DNA from: Thermoleophilia bacterium
Lineage (GTDB): Bacteria; Actinomycetota; Thermoleophilia; UBA2241
Direction: 5' to 3'
NCBI GenBank assembly: GCA_041393415.1
Contig: JAWKKE010000003.1
Span: 186,001-250,000, forward strand
DNA: 64,000 nucleotides
In this document: positions 52,752 through 60,891 of the stretch, piece by piece
Position numbering within the stretch: position 1 is the stretch's first letter
Layout of the letters: each line of letters begins with the position of its first letter
Made by a program: the position numbers and the translations under genes
The notes under the pieces: model-generated
Told to the model about the DNA's origin: nothing
What the model saw: the letters and a program-made list of their open reading frames with translations, nothing else
The model's database searches: none

Positions 52752-53309
52752 ATGACGCCGCCGCGACGGATCAGCACGCCGCTGGACGAAGATGCGGTGC
52801 GTGATCTGCATGCCGGCGATCACGTTCTGCTGAGCGGCGTCATCTATCAAGCGCGCGACGCCGCCCACAAGCGCATCGCAGCCTTGCTCGAAGAGGGCAA
52901 GGCGCCGCCCTTCGACTTGCGCGGCGCGGTCGTCTACTACATGGGACCGAGTCCGGCGCGGCCGGGAACCGTCATCGGCGCGGCGGGACCGACGACGAGC
53001 GGCCGCATGGACGCGTATACACCGCTCCTTCTGCGACACGGCCTGCGGGGCATGATCGGCAAGGGCGCGCGCAGCCAGACTGTGCGGGATGCGCTGGTCG
53101 AACACGGAGCCGTGTATCTGGCCGCGACTGGAGGAGCGGGTGCGCTCCTCGCCACGCACATCATCGCCAACGATGTCATTGCATTTCCCGAGCTGGGTGC
53201 TGAGGCGGTCGCGCGGCTGCAGGTCCGCGATTTCCCGACCATCGTCGTGAACGACTGCTTTGGTGCCGACCTCTACGTCGAGGGTCGTGCTCGCTACGAG
53301 CAGCGGTAG
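52752..53309 (+). CDS. Fumarate hydratase class I, beta subunit
   Basis: A 185-residue subunit (TtdB/FumA C-domain type). Motifs are HVLLSGVIYQARDAAHKR, GPTTSGRMDAYTPLLL, RGMIGKGARSQTVRDAL and LAATGGAGALLA. It completes the class I fumarase with the upstream alpha subunit. ATG 52752 follows the alpha stop by seven bases; an in-frame extension inside the alpha gene is discarded. Confidence 0.92.
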   Translation: MTPPRRISTPLDEDAVRDLHAGDHVLLSGVIYQARDAAHKRIAALLEEGKAPPFDLRGAVVYYMGPSPARPGTVIGAAGPTTSGRMDAYTPLLLRHGLRGMIGKGARSQTVRDALVEHGAVYLAATGGAGALLATHIIANDVIAFPELGAEAVARLQVRDFPTIVVNDCFGADLYVEGRARYEQR

Positions 53310-53360
53310 GGCGCCACTCGGCCGTGCTTGCCGTAGAATCGGCCAAACGGAGGAGCGCTC

Positions 53361-53984
53361 GTGACACAACTCCTGTTCGCGCTTGGTCGCATGATTGGAC
53401 TGGGCACGTGCGCTGGCGTGCGCCCGTCGCTGACGCTGGCCGTGATCGGCATGATGTACCACCTGCACGCGGGGACTGCCCTCAACCCCGTATTCGACTT
53501 CCTTAGTAACTGGGTGGCTATCCTGGTGTTCGTCGTCCTGGGGCTTGTCGAGGCGGGTGTGGACAAGATCCCGCGCTTCGATCGCGTGCAGAGTCGGTTG
53601 ACGCTTCCCTATCGTGTTGTCATGGGCGGTGTTGCTGGCGCGGCCACGATTCCCTACGGATGGCCTGGCATGGCCGTGGGCGGTGTGGTGGGCGCGGGCG
53701 CCGCGTGGTTCGCTCTTGAGACCAAGCAAGGCGCACGGCCGAAGACGGTGCCGAGCGACGCCGTTCTCGTGCTGATGAGTATCTGGGAAGACGTGGCCTC
53801 GTGTCTGGCTGCAGTGGCAACTCTCGCGCTGCCGGGGTTCGGTTACCTCACTCTCGCCTTCACGGCCGTTGCTCAAGGACGCACGCGCTATCTGTATCGT
53901 GCCAAGTACCGTAGGATGCAGAAGAAGGGGACCGGTGCGGGCGGAGGCGTCTCCGTCGGTCAGCCGCGACAACACGGGAGTTAA
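53361..53984 (+). CDS. DUF4126-like membrane protein
   Basis: A 207-residue hydrophobic protein. The opening GMIGLGTCAGVRPSLTL-like stretch (here MIGLGTCAGVRPSLTLAVIG), the internal gly-rich VMGGVAGAATIPYG and VGGVVGAGAAWF, and the C-terminal charged RTRYLYRAKYRRMQKK resemble DUF4126 membrane proteins, of unknown role. GTG 53361 has GGAGGAGC at good spacing, and a TAGAAT box lies near 53334. Confidence 0.7.
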   Translation: MTQLLFALGRMIGLGTCAGVRPSLTLAVIGMMYHLHAGTALNPVFDFLSNWVAILVFVVLGLVEAGVDKIPRFDRVQSRLTLPYRVVMGGVAGAATIPYGWPGMAVGGVVGAGAAWFALETKQGARPKTVPSDAVLVLMSIWEDVASCLAAVATLALPGFGYLTLAFTAVAQGRTRYLYRAKYRRMQKKGTGAGGGVSVGQPRQHGS

Positions 53985-53990
53985 GGCGGC

Positions 53991-54980
53991 ATGGGCGACC
54001 ACATCACACGCCGAGCACGCATGGTGAGTGAACAGATTGCGGCGCGCGGCGTACGTGACACGGATGTGCTAGATGCCATGCGATCCGTGCCTCGGCATCT
54101 CTTCGTTCCCAGTGAGTTCGAGAGCCGAGCCTACATGGACTCGCCGCTCTCAATCGGCTATGGGCAGACGATCTCGCAGCCGTACATGGTTGCGCTGATG
54201 ACCGAGCTTCTGCAGGTCAACGTGCGCAGTCGCGTGCTCGAGGTCGGCGCCGGGAGCGGCTACCAAACAGCAGTGTTGGCGGAGCTTGCCGGGGAGGTGT
54301 ACGCGATCGAGCGTCTCGCGCAACTCGAAGAACGGGCACGTCGCGCACTGGGCGTCTTGCACTACAACAACGTCCGCATGGCGATTGGCGACGGCACCCG
54401 AGGATGGCTGGAGCGGGCGCCGTTCGATGGGATTCTTGTGGCCGCGGCCGCCGATAAGGCACCGCCGCCGCTACTGGAGCAACTGGCTGAGGGTGGACGG
54501 ATGGTGATCCCGCTCGGCGCTGCGGGGCGGGAGCAGACGCTCACCGTCTTCGCCCGCGAGGGAGCCAAGATCACGCGGCAAGCGAGTGTCGAGTGTCGGT
54601 TCGTCCCGCTGCTGAGCGGTGAAGATGTCGTCGCCGGCGGACCGGCGGCGCGAGAGCGCCGCGCGGCGCCCGACACGGACGCCAACGGCGAACAGGAGGG
54701 CGACGCGGTGAAGTGCGTTCGAGCGCGCGTCTACGGTCGTGTACAGCGAGTCTACTATCGGGCGTCGGCACGGGCCGAAGGTGAGCGACTTGGGTTGAAT
54801 GGCTGGGTGCGCAATTGCGCGGATGGGTCCGTGGAGCTCCAGATGCAGGGTCGCGAGCAGGCCGTCGACGCGATGCTCGACTGGTGTAGCGTTGGACCGC
54901 CGGCGGCTGAGGTCCAGCGCGTCGAGGTGGACGCCGTCGATCCTGACGACACGCTCGCCGGGTTTGGGGTGCGCCAGTGA
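53991..54980 (+). CDS. pcm: Protein-L-isoaspartate O-methyltransferase fused to acylphosphatase
   Basis: A 329-residue two-domain protein. Residues 1-210 are a Pcm: MVSEQIAARGVRD, LSIGYGQTISQPYMVALM, SAM loop VLEVGAGSGYQTAVLAEL and VAAAADKAPPPLLEQL; it repairs isoaspartate. Residues 238-329 are an acylphosphatase: RARVYGRVQRVYYRASA (catalytic Arg), GWVRNCADGSVELQMQG (catalytic Asn) and the final FGVRQ. No stop separates them, but an AGGAGG followed by in-frame GTG at 54708 could also start the acylphosphatase alone. Loop residues VQRVYY differ from the usual VQGVGF. Confidence 0.87.
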   Translation: MGDHITRRARMVSEQIAARGVRDTDVLDAMRSVPRHLFVPSEFESRAYMDSPLSIGYGQTISQPYMVALMTELLQVNVRSRVLEVGAGSGYQTAVLAELAGEVYAIERLAQLEERARRALGVLHYNNVRMAIGDGTRGWLERAPFDGILVAAAADKAPPPLLEQLAEGGRMVIPLGAAGREQTLTVFAREGAKITRQASVECRFVPLLSGEDVVAGGPAARERRAAPDTDANGEQEGDAVKCVRARVYGRVQRVYYRASARAEGERLGLNGWVRNCADGSVELQMQGREQAVDAMLDWCSVGPPAAEVQRVEVDAVDPDDTLAGFGVRQ

Positions 54981-55133
54981 CGGTCTTGCTTCTGGAGTGT
55001 CTTGTGCCGATGAATCACCGGTGTGTTGTCCCTGGGGCAAGGACGCGGATGCGTATCGTCCCGGCGAAGTCTCTATCGGTCAGAGCATGCGCCCGGCGCA
55101 ATCCCGGGCAACGGAGTCCACGGAGGTGACGGA

Positions 55134-55454
55134 GTGAGTAGTTCAGGCAAGCGCCGCGGAGGGTTTCTCTTTGGCGCGGTAGTCGGCGCGGTGGTTGGGC
55201 TGTTGCTGGCGCCGCGCAGCGGCAAAGAGACGCGTGAGCAGCTCCTCGGTGCCGGCGACGGTTTCGGTGGTCAAGTGGAGCGTCTCAAAGGGGCAGTCGA
55301 GGCCGGCAAGGAACAGGCGGCCGGGCAGTCTGAACATCTCTTGCAGAAGATAGAAGAGACGCGCGAGAGACTCCGTCGCCAGATGGAAGCCGGCGACGGT
55401 GACGAAGACGCGTCCGTCGACGAGACGTTGCGCGAGCCGTCAAACACCATCTGA
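55134..55454 (+). CDS. YtxH-like small membrane-associated protein
   Basis: A 106-residue protein. Its N-terminus carries the YtxH signature RRGGFLFGAVVGAVVGLLLAPRSGKETREQL-like stretch (seen here as GAVVGAVVGLLLAPRSGKE): one short membrane helix followed by the AP-SGKE box. The rest is a charged helical tail. Members are stress-related in firmicutes; role here unknown. GGAGGT six bases before GTG 55134 sets the start. About 150 bases upstream (54981-55133) hold nothing identifiable. Confidence 0.8.
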   Translation: MSSSGKRRGGFLFGAVVGAVVGLLLAPRSGKETREQLLGAGDGFGGQVERLKGAVEAGKEQAAGQSEHLLQKIEETRERLRRQMEAGDGDEDASVDETLREPSNTI

Positions 55455-55492
55455 AGCAGAGATCGCTCAAGCGGCAGCGTCGCTGGGTAGGA

Positions 55493-56314
55493 GTGCTTGC
55501 CGGGGGCGCGTTCGCCGGCGCGGCCTACATGCTCTATGAGGCGCAGTGGCTGCGCCGCGTGGATCGGCGTCTCCTCGTGCCGGAAGTTGCGGCGGATCTC
55601 GACGGTTTGACGATCGTTCAGCTCTCCGATCTGCACGCCGGTTTCGGTCCGAGCCTCAACGTGCGTGCGTTGCGCAAGGCGGTCGATCTTACGCTCGCCG
55701 CACGGCCGGACCTTGTGGTCGTGACCGGAGACTTCGCCGGCGGACCGTTCTCGCAATCGGCATGGCAGCGCCAACTCCGCCGGCTCATGGCGCCGCTGGG
55801 AGTTCTGGGGGTCATGGGCAACCATGATCACGGCGACAGCAAGGCACCCTTCGTTTCGGCGATGGATCCTGAGCTCGTGACAGGCTGTGGCGTTCGCCTG
55901 CTGATGAACGAGGTTGTCACGTTGCGCCGCGGTGGGGCGGTTGTACAGGTGGGCGGCGTCGACGACAGCTCGGGTGGATACGACGATCTGGCGGCTGTCG
56001 AGGCGTCGCTCGACCGTCGACCTGAGGTGCTGCGTCTTCTCCTCACGCATCATGCGGAGGTGGCGCTGCGTGCTGCGCCGGGAGATTTTCATCTGGCGCT
56101 TGCGGGTGACACTCATGGCGGCCAGATACGAATTCCGCTACCCGGCGGTCCGGTTCCGCTCAGTGATCTGGGCGCGCGCTTCGTTGAGGGCTACCACGAG
56201 GTTGACGGAAGACGGATCTACGTTACCCGAGGAGTGGGAACGAGCTTGCTTCCCTTTCGCGCGTTCTGCCGGCCGGAGATCGTGGTCTTGCACGTCGTCG
56301 CGGGGCCAAAGTGA
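55493..56314 (+). CDS. Membrane-anchored metallophosphoesterase (YkuE-like)
   Basis: A calcineurin-like phosphoesterase of 273 residues or more. Metal-binding motifs are QLSDLHAGFG, VVTGDFAGG, MGNHDHGD, LTHHAEV and LAGDTHGGQI. The N-terminus is a single helix (LAGGAFAGAAYMLYEA). GTG 55493 lies directly after TAGGA with no spacing, so the true start may be further up: a frame extension contains KRQRRWVG, resembling a Tat or membrane-anchor signal, beginning near a CTG overlapping the YtxH stop. Confidence 0.83.
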   Translation: MLAGGAFAGAAYMLYEAQWLRRVDRRLLVPEVAADLDGLTIVQLSDLHAGFGPSLNVRALRKAVDLTLAARPDLVVVTGDFAGGPFSQSAWQRQLRRLMAPLGVLGVMGNHDHGDSKAPFVSAMDPELVTGCGVRLLMNEVVTLRRGGAVVQVGGVDDSSGGYDDLAAVEASLDRRPEVLRLLLTHHAEVALRAAPGDFHLALAGDTHGGQIRIPLPGGPVPLSDLGARFVEGYHEVDGRRIYVTRGVGTSLLPFRAFCRPEIVVLHVVAGPK

Positions 56315-56325
56315 CGGGCTTGCGC

Positions 56326-57492
56326 TCAGTGCTTGCTGAGGGAGGCGAGGCGTGCCAAGGGCGGTGGCACTGAATCGAGTGCAGCGACCGGGCATACCTC
56401 GGTGCAGGCATAGCAGCGCACACAGCGCTTGTCGTCGAAGACCGGTTTCGGTGCGAGGCGGATGGCTTGTGCGCCGCAGATGTTGGCGCACTCGCCGCAC
56501 TTGATGCAGGCATCGGAATTCACGAGCTGCGGCCGCGCTGTGATCAACCTGCGAACGGCGCGATGCGCTGTCGGCGGCAGAAGTTCCTGCAGGTCGCGAC
56601 TCGCCGGTCGAAAGTCGACTTCGCGGGGTATGGGGTCGCCCGCCCGTGTGTACGGATCGGCTAGGTCGATGAGACCGCGGTGTTCTGCCGCGGCGAGCGT
56701 GTATACCGCATGTCGCGCATGATCGGTGCGGTCCGCGAGTGCAGCGTCGAGGGCGTGGCAGTCGACGGCGGCGAACAGTGATCCGAGATGCCGAGGGTCG
56801 CCGCTTCCCGGACCCTGCCCCTCCATGGCGACGATGCCGTCGATGATGGTGAAGCGCGGCGTCACCGCGGTGTGCAGGTCGACGAGCATGTCGGCGAAGT
56901 CGTCGCGGCGCTGGGCGCGCACATGTAGCTGCGCTTTGGCGAGTCCGGGGATACAGCCGAACGTGAGCTTCACGCCGCCTGTGAGTCGCATGAGTTGGTG
57001 AGTCTTGAGGATGCCGACCTGGATGATGCCGTCGGCATCGGCGAAGGCGCGCCCGTAGGGGAAGGTACGAAACAACCGGCCTTGCGGGGCATGGAGCGTT
57101 GCGCGGTCGTCTTCCGTGTCGACGATGGGCACGCGTTCTTCCAGGCAGACGGCGGTGATGCCGCTGAGCTTGAAAGCGCGTGCCACTTTGGCTGGGCCGT
57201 TGACGCCGCCGGGGCTGTCGGCGACGAACGGGCGCGCTCCCTGCGCCTTGAGAGCGCGCAGCACGGCGCGCAGGGTTTCTGGGTGCGTGCAGACGGCTGC
57301 CTCCGGCGGAGCCGCGCGCAGCAAGTTGATCTTGACGGCGATGCGCTCGTCGCTCGCGACGAGCGCGGACCACCCGCCGAACGGCTCGACAAGTTCGTCG
57401 AGCTTGACCGCGAGTGAGGGGCCATGTTGCGCCCGGACGTGGCTGACGAGCGCGGGCGGGTTAGGGGGCGTCGCTGGCGACGCGAAGCTCAT
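56326..57492 (-). CDS. DUF362 ferredoxin-type protein
   Basis: A 388-residue protein: a DUF362 domain (motifs VKINLLRA, PFVADSPGGVNG, GILKTHQLMRLTGGVKLTFG, IDGIVAMEGQGPGSGDPR) and, at the C-terminus, two [4Fe-4S] motifs CIKCGECANIC and CVRCYACTEVCP. DUF362 proteins are Fe-S proteins of uncertain role, possibly electron carriers. It overlaps the methyltransferase stop by four bases (ATGA), as the last gene of the repressor-methyltransferase-DUF362 operon. Confidence 0.87.
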   Translation of the reverse strand: MSFASPATPPNPPALVSHVRAQHGPSLAVKLDELVEPFGGWSALVASDERIAVKINLLRAAPPEAAVCTHPETLRAVLRALKAQGARPFVADSPGGVNGPAKVARAFKLSGITAVCLEERVPIVDTEDDRATLHAPQGRLFRTFPYGRAFADADGIIQVGILKTHQLMRLTGGVKLTFGCIPGLAKAQLHVRAQRRDDFADMLVDLHTAVTPRFTIIDGIVAMEGQGPGSGDPRHLGSLFAAVDCHALDAALADRTDHARHAVYTLAAAEHRGLIDLADPYTRAGDPIPREVDFRPASRDLQELLPPTAHRAVRRLITARPQLVNSDACIKCGECANICGAQAIRLAPKPVFDDKRCVRCYACTEVCPVAALDSVPPPLARLASLSKH

Positions 57493-58079
57493 GCTTGCGG
57501 CTTCGCGGCAACCACCACGTTGTGGTACAACCCGACTTCTCCGGGCGGGTAGACGCCACGCTCGTGCAGCCCGAGGAGCGTAAGCGCCGAACGCAGCTCG
57601 CCCAGCGGTAGTACGTGGTCGTTCGGCGGGCCGAACGGACGCTCCATCTGAGCGAATTCGGCGGCGAGCAAGATGCCCCCGGGAGCAAGCAGGCGCATGA
57701 CCTCCGCGAGCGCAGCGGGGTCGCCATGGATGTGGTGAAAGACGTTGATCATGAAGATGCGCTGCGCGACGGCGTCATCGAGCGGCACGCGCCCGTCGGT
57801 ATTGGCAACGATGCTCACGCGCCCCGCGGGGGTGTTGGCGGCGAGCTTGTCGCGGAGCATCTCGAGAAGCTCGGGTTGCTCGTCTACGGCGATGAGCTCG
57901 CCATCTGGAACAGCGTCGGCGATGGGCAACGAATACATGCCGGTGCCGGCGCCAAAGTCGAGGATGGTCTCGGAGCCGCTGAGTTCGAGCAGTTCTATGA
58001 GGCGCTGCGGCGGCATCTCGACGAGGCGCTCCGGATTCTCGAGCTTGGCCGCGTTCTTCGGGTCGAATTTGTGAACCAT
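57489..58079 (-). CDS. Class I SAM-dependent methyltransferase
   Basis: A 196-residue methyltransferase with the SAM loop ILDFGAGTGMYSLPIAD, acidic strand LIAVDEQPELLEML, and later strands FMINVFHHIHGD and LLAPGGILLAAEF. Substrate cannot be told. ATG 58079 has GAGGAG four bases upstream; a longer frame over the repressor is discarded. It follows the repressor by seven bases. Confidence 0.87.
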   Translation of the reverse strand: MVHKFDPKNAAKLENPERLVEMPPQRLIELLELSGSETILDFGAGTGMYSLPIADAVPDGELIAVDEQPELLEMLRDKLAANTPAGRVSIVANTDGRVPLDDAVAQRIFMINVFHHIHGDPAALAEVMRLLAPGGILLAAEFAQMERPFGPPNDHVLPLGELRSALTLLGLHERGVYPPGEVGLYHNVVVAAKPQA

Positions 58080-58086
58080 GACTCCT

Positions 58087-58380
58087 CTAGCGGACGCAGC
58101 GGGAGTACTTGAGGAACGTGTCGAGCGCTCGCTCGATGGCCTCGTGCGGCGCCATTTGCTGCGGCTCACCCTCTTCTTCGCTCAGGCACTCGCGCATCTT
58201 GAGTGAAATGAGGAGCACGCCCACGCGGTCTAGAGCCGCACGTGTTGCCGCGAGCTGAGTGAAGACCTCGTCGCACGAGCGCCCTTGTTCGATCATACGC
58301 TGCAGGCCGCCGCACTGGCCCTCAACGCGACGCAGGCGATTGATGAGACGGGCAGAGTCGTCGGCGGCAAAGTGCTCCAT
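58087..58380 (-). CDS. CsoR/RcnR-family repressor, CstR-like ligand residues
   Basis: A 97-residue DUF156 four-helix repressor: RLINRLRRVEGQCGGLQRMI is helix 1, with C36 and C65. The place of the copper-ligand His61 of M. tuberculosis CsoR is Lys61 here (SLKMREC), so copper sensing is unlikely; two cysteines without the His recall persulfide-sensing CstR. It is probably autoregulated through a GC-palindrome overlapping its TATAAT. The ATG follows the -10 by six bases, a leaderless start. Confidence 0.88.
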   Translation of the reverse strand: MEHFAADDSARLINRLRRVEGQCGGLQRMIEQGRSCDEVFTQLAATRAALDRVGVLLISLKMRECLSEEEGEPQQMAPHEAIERALDTFLKYSRCVR

Positions 58381-58386
58381 GGGCGC

Positions 58387-58405
58387 ATTATACCCCCGGG
58401 GGGAT
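58387..58405 (-). promoter_or_regulatory. Promoter and CsoR/CstR-type operator
   Basis: On the minus strand TATAAT lies at 58392-58387, six bases before ATG 58380. Overlapping and just upstream is the GC palindrome ATCCCCCC-GGGGGTAT (58390-58405), like the C-tract/G-tract operators of CsoR-family repressors. Repressor binding would block the promoter. Confidence 0.65.
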
Positions 58406-58420
58406 ACGCGGCCAAACACG

Positions 58421-59299
58421 CTACTCGCGTCTCTGACCAGGATCACGCGGCCGCGGGGGCTGCGTGCTTGCGGCAGCGAGCTGCGCCAGGATCTCGTCTG
58501 CGAAGACCATCCCGTTCGGGCCGCAGCCGAGGCGTACATTGGGCTTGAGCGTCCCGTGGAAGTCTGAGCCCCCCGTGACCGCGAGGTTGTGGTGGGCGGC
58601 GAGTTCGAGGCAGGTTGCGACCGTCGTGGCAGAGTGGGCGGGGTGATAGCACTCCAGGCCGACGATGCCGGCGTCGACGGCGTCGTGCACGATGCTCTCG
58701 AGATCGGCGAACTCGGTGTGGATGATGCCTGGGTGGGCAAGCACCGCGAGGCCGTCGCTTTCGCGCAACAGCTGGACGGCGGCGCGAAGCGAGAGACGGC
58801 GCCGATCGACCCACGCTGGACCGCCACGGCCGAGGTAGAGCCGGAAGGCGGAAGAAACCGAGTCGACGTAGCCGCTTTGCACCATGGCGAGGCCGATATG
58901 TGGCCGGCCGACGGCGCCATCGCCGGCAACAGCGGACAGCCTCTGCGGGTCGATCGGCATGCCGATCTCGGCCAGGCGCTCTAGGATGCGCGCGTTACGC
59001 TGATCACGGTAGCGTCGCAACTCGGCGAGCTGGGCACGGAGCGTGTGACTTGGTGGTCCGTCGAGGAAGTAGCCCAGCATGTCCATCGTTGTGTGCTGAT
59101 GCTCCAGGGTGATCTCGACACCGGGTACCACGGTAAAGCCGAGGCGCTCGCCTGCGGAGAGCGCCTCCTGTATCCCGTCGACGGTGTCGTGATCGGTGAT
59201 CGCTACGGCTGACAGGCCCATTCCGGCGGCTGCTTCGACGAGTTGTGTGGGCGTGTAGCTGCCGTCCGAGAATGTTGTATGCGCATGGAGATCGATCAT
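58421..59299 (-). CDS. PHP-domain phosphoesterase (TrpH/YciV-like)
   Basis: A 292-residue PHP phosphoesterase. Metal motifs are MIDLHAHTTFSDG, AITDHDTVDG, PGVEITLEH, LAHPGIIH and GGSDFHGTLKP. This pattern fits nucleoside 3',5'-bisphosphate phosphatase (RnaAM), which may recycle pAp or trim RNA ends. Start ATG 59299 follows TACTCT by six bases; the frame opens slightly earlier. It ends 41 bases from the repressor start. Confidence 0.88.
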   Translation of the reverse strand: MIDLHAHTTFSDGSYTPTQLVEAAAGMGLSAVAITDHDTVDGIQEALSAGERLGFTVVPGVEITLEHQHTTMDMLGYFLDGPPSHTLRAQLAELRRYRDQRNARILERLAEIGMPIDPQRLSAVAGDGAVGRPHIGLAMVQSGYVDSVSSAFRLYLGRGGPAWVDRRRLSLRAAVQLLRESDGLAVLAHPGIIHTEFADLESIVHDAVDAGIVGLECYHPAHSATTVATCLELAAHHNLAVTGGSDFHGTLKPNVRLGCGPNGMVFADEILAQLAAASTQPPRPRDPGQRRE

Positions 59300-59305
59300 G
59301 AGACC

Positions 59306-59311
59306 AGAGTA
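59306..59311 (-). promoter_or_regulatory. -10 box for leaderless PHP gene
   Basis: On the minus strand TACTCT lies six bases before ATG 59299. No ribosome site is present between them. Confidence 0.45.
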
Positions 59312-59386
59312 CCCGAGATACGGGCGCCCGCGCACACAGCGGCGCTGCCGTGAGCGGGCGCCTTGTCGCACGGCAGGGGAGCGCGG

Positions 59387-59392
59387 TAGTGT
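59387..59392 (+). promoter_or_regulatory. -10 box for leaderless HD-domain gene
   Basis: TAGTGT lies seven bases before GTG 59400 and supports that start over the longer frame that begins inside the divergent PHP gene. Confidence 0.4.
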
Positions 59393-59399
59393 TCGGAGC

Positions 59400-60836
59400 G
59401 TGAAGCTCCCCTACGACGACATCCATCTCATCGCCGATCCACTCTACGGCTACTTGCGCATCACGCTCTCGCGCGCCGGCGAGATCGCGGAGGCGGATGT
59501 CATCGACAGCCCCTGGGTTCAGCGGCTCAAGCGCGTGCATCAGCTGCAGAGCTCCTGGTGGGTCTTCCCCGCCGCCGAGCACAGCCGCTTCGCTCACAGC
59601 GTCGGTGTGATGCACCTCGCCGGGCAACTCGCGCGCCAGGTGCACTCGACGTTGGTCGAGGTCGAGCCTGCGACGCCGTCGCTCGCGCTCGTGGAGGAGA
59701 CACTGCGCATGGCCGGCCTTCTCCACGACCTGGGTCACGGGCCGTTCAGTCACTTCTGTGACGAGGAGTACTTGCAGCCGGTCTTCGGCCTCGATCACGA
59801 ACAGATCTCGCAGTATCTGATCGTCAACGAGCTCGGCGACTTGCTGCGCGCCCTTCGCCGCAGTCCCTCGGGTCCGTTCGCCGACGACGAGGCGCTCGAC
59901 CCCTGGCACGTCGCGTTTCTTGTGCGGGCGGAAGAGGACGGCGTGCGCGCCGATGGTGTGCGAACGGATGCGGGCGCCGGCGATACGGGGAGCCCCATTC
60001 CCCGTTGGGTCCGGCTGCTGCATCGGGCGCTCTCCGGCGCCGTGACGGTCGACAACATGGACTACGTGCGTCGCGACGCGTACATGTGCGGCGTCTCGAT
60101 TGGTCCGGTCGACGTGAATCGTCTCATCTACTACACGTTCTGCACCGACGAGGGCCTGACTTTCCACAAGCGCGCGCTCAGTACCCTGCGGGCTTTTCTC
60201 AACGCGCGCTTCTACATGTACGAGAACGTCTACTTCCATCGCGTCGGACACGCCATCGATCTGCACCTGCGGGAGATCTTCCGGCCGACACTTGAGCTCG
60301 TATTGCCGCAGAGTCCTCTCGACGATTCTGCCGCGTACCGGCGACTTACCGAGTGGTCGCTGTTCAGCACGGTTGAGGACTGGCTCGACCAGCCCTTGGC
60401 CAGTGAGCGGCGGGCGCTCGCCGAGCAGTGGCAGGCCATCATTCACCGCCACGTGAAGTACAGCATGGTCTATGAGCATCACGTGGAGCGGCAGCAGCCG
60501 CTGCCGGCGGCGCGCGACATGACCAGAGAAGAGTTCCGAGCCGCGATCGTCAAACGCCTGCCGGCGCACCTGAAGGACATCGAGTTCGTCGTCGACATCG
60601 CCTCCCAGGATCCCAGGCCGGTGAACCCGTTCATGGGTCCCAAGCGGATCGCCGTGTACGACCCCGTGACGCAGCGAATCGAGGAGCAGCTTCTGGGTGG
60701 GATCCTCGAGTTTGTGCCGGCGAAGGCGCACCTCTACCGCGTATTCGCGATCGGCCGCGAGCACGAGCACGAGCTCCACCTCGCGGCCCAGGCTGCTCTC
60801 GAGCACTCGGTGCCGCAGAGCCACATCAATCTGTAG
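59400..60836 (+). CDS. HD-domain phosphohydrolase (dGTPase-like)
   Basis: A 478-residue HD hydrolase. The metal motif is AGLLHDLGHGPFSHFCDE (H...HD), with an upstream HSRFAHSVGVMHLA and later NMDYVRRDAYMCG. This layout resembles dNTPase/SAMHD1-like and YwfO-type proteins that hydrolyse nucleotides. Its N-terminus LPYDDIHLIADPLYG is typical of the group, agreeing with GTG 59400. Substrate unknown. It is followed by convergent fumC after 55 bases. Confidence 0.87.
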   Translation: MKLPYDDIHLIADPLYGYLRITLSRAGEIAEADVIDSPWVQRLKRVHQLQSSWWVFPAAEHSRFAHSVGVMHLAGQLARQVHSTLVEVEPATPSLALVEETLRMAGLLHDLGHGPFSHFCDEEYLQPVFGLDHEQISQYLIVNELGDLLRALRRSPSGPFADDEALDPWHVAFLVRAEEDGVRADGVRTDAGAGDTGSPIPRWVRLLHRALSGAVTVDNMDYVRRDAYMCGVSIGPVDVNRLIYYTFCTDEGLTFHKRALSTLRAFLNARFYMYENVYFHRVGHAIDLHLREIFRPTLELVLPQSPLDDSAAYRRLTEWSLFSTVEDWLDQPLASERRALAEQWQAIIHRHVKYSMVYEHHVERQQPLPAARDMTREEFRAAIVKRLPAHLKDIEFVVDIASQDPRPVNPFMGPKRIAVYDPVTQRIEEQLLGGILEFVPAKAHLYRVFAIGREHEHELHLAAQAALEHSVPQSHINL

Positions 60837-60891
60837 GGGCGCCGAGCAGGCGCGTTGTGCAGGCGCGTGGGACCCGGGGTGCCTGGAACGC

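Noticed and set aside
59004..60824. 606-codon minus-strand frame over the HD and PHP genes
   Set aside because: Crosses two divergent, motif-rich genes; no recognisable domain of its own.
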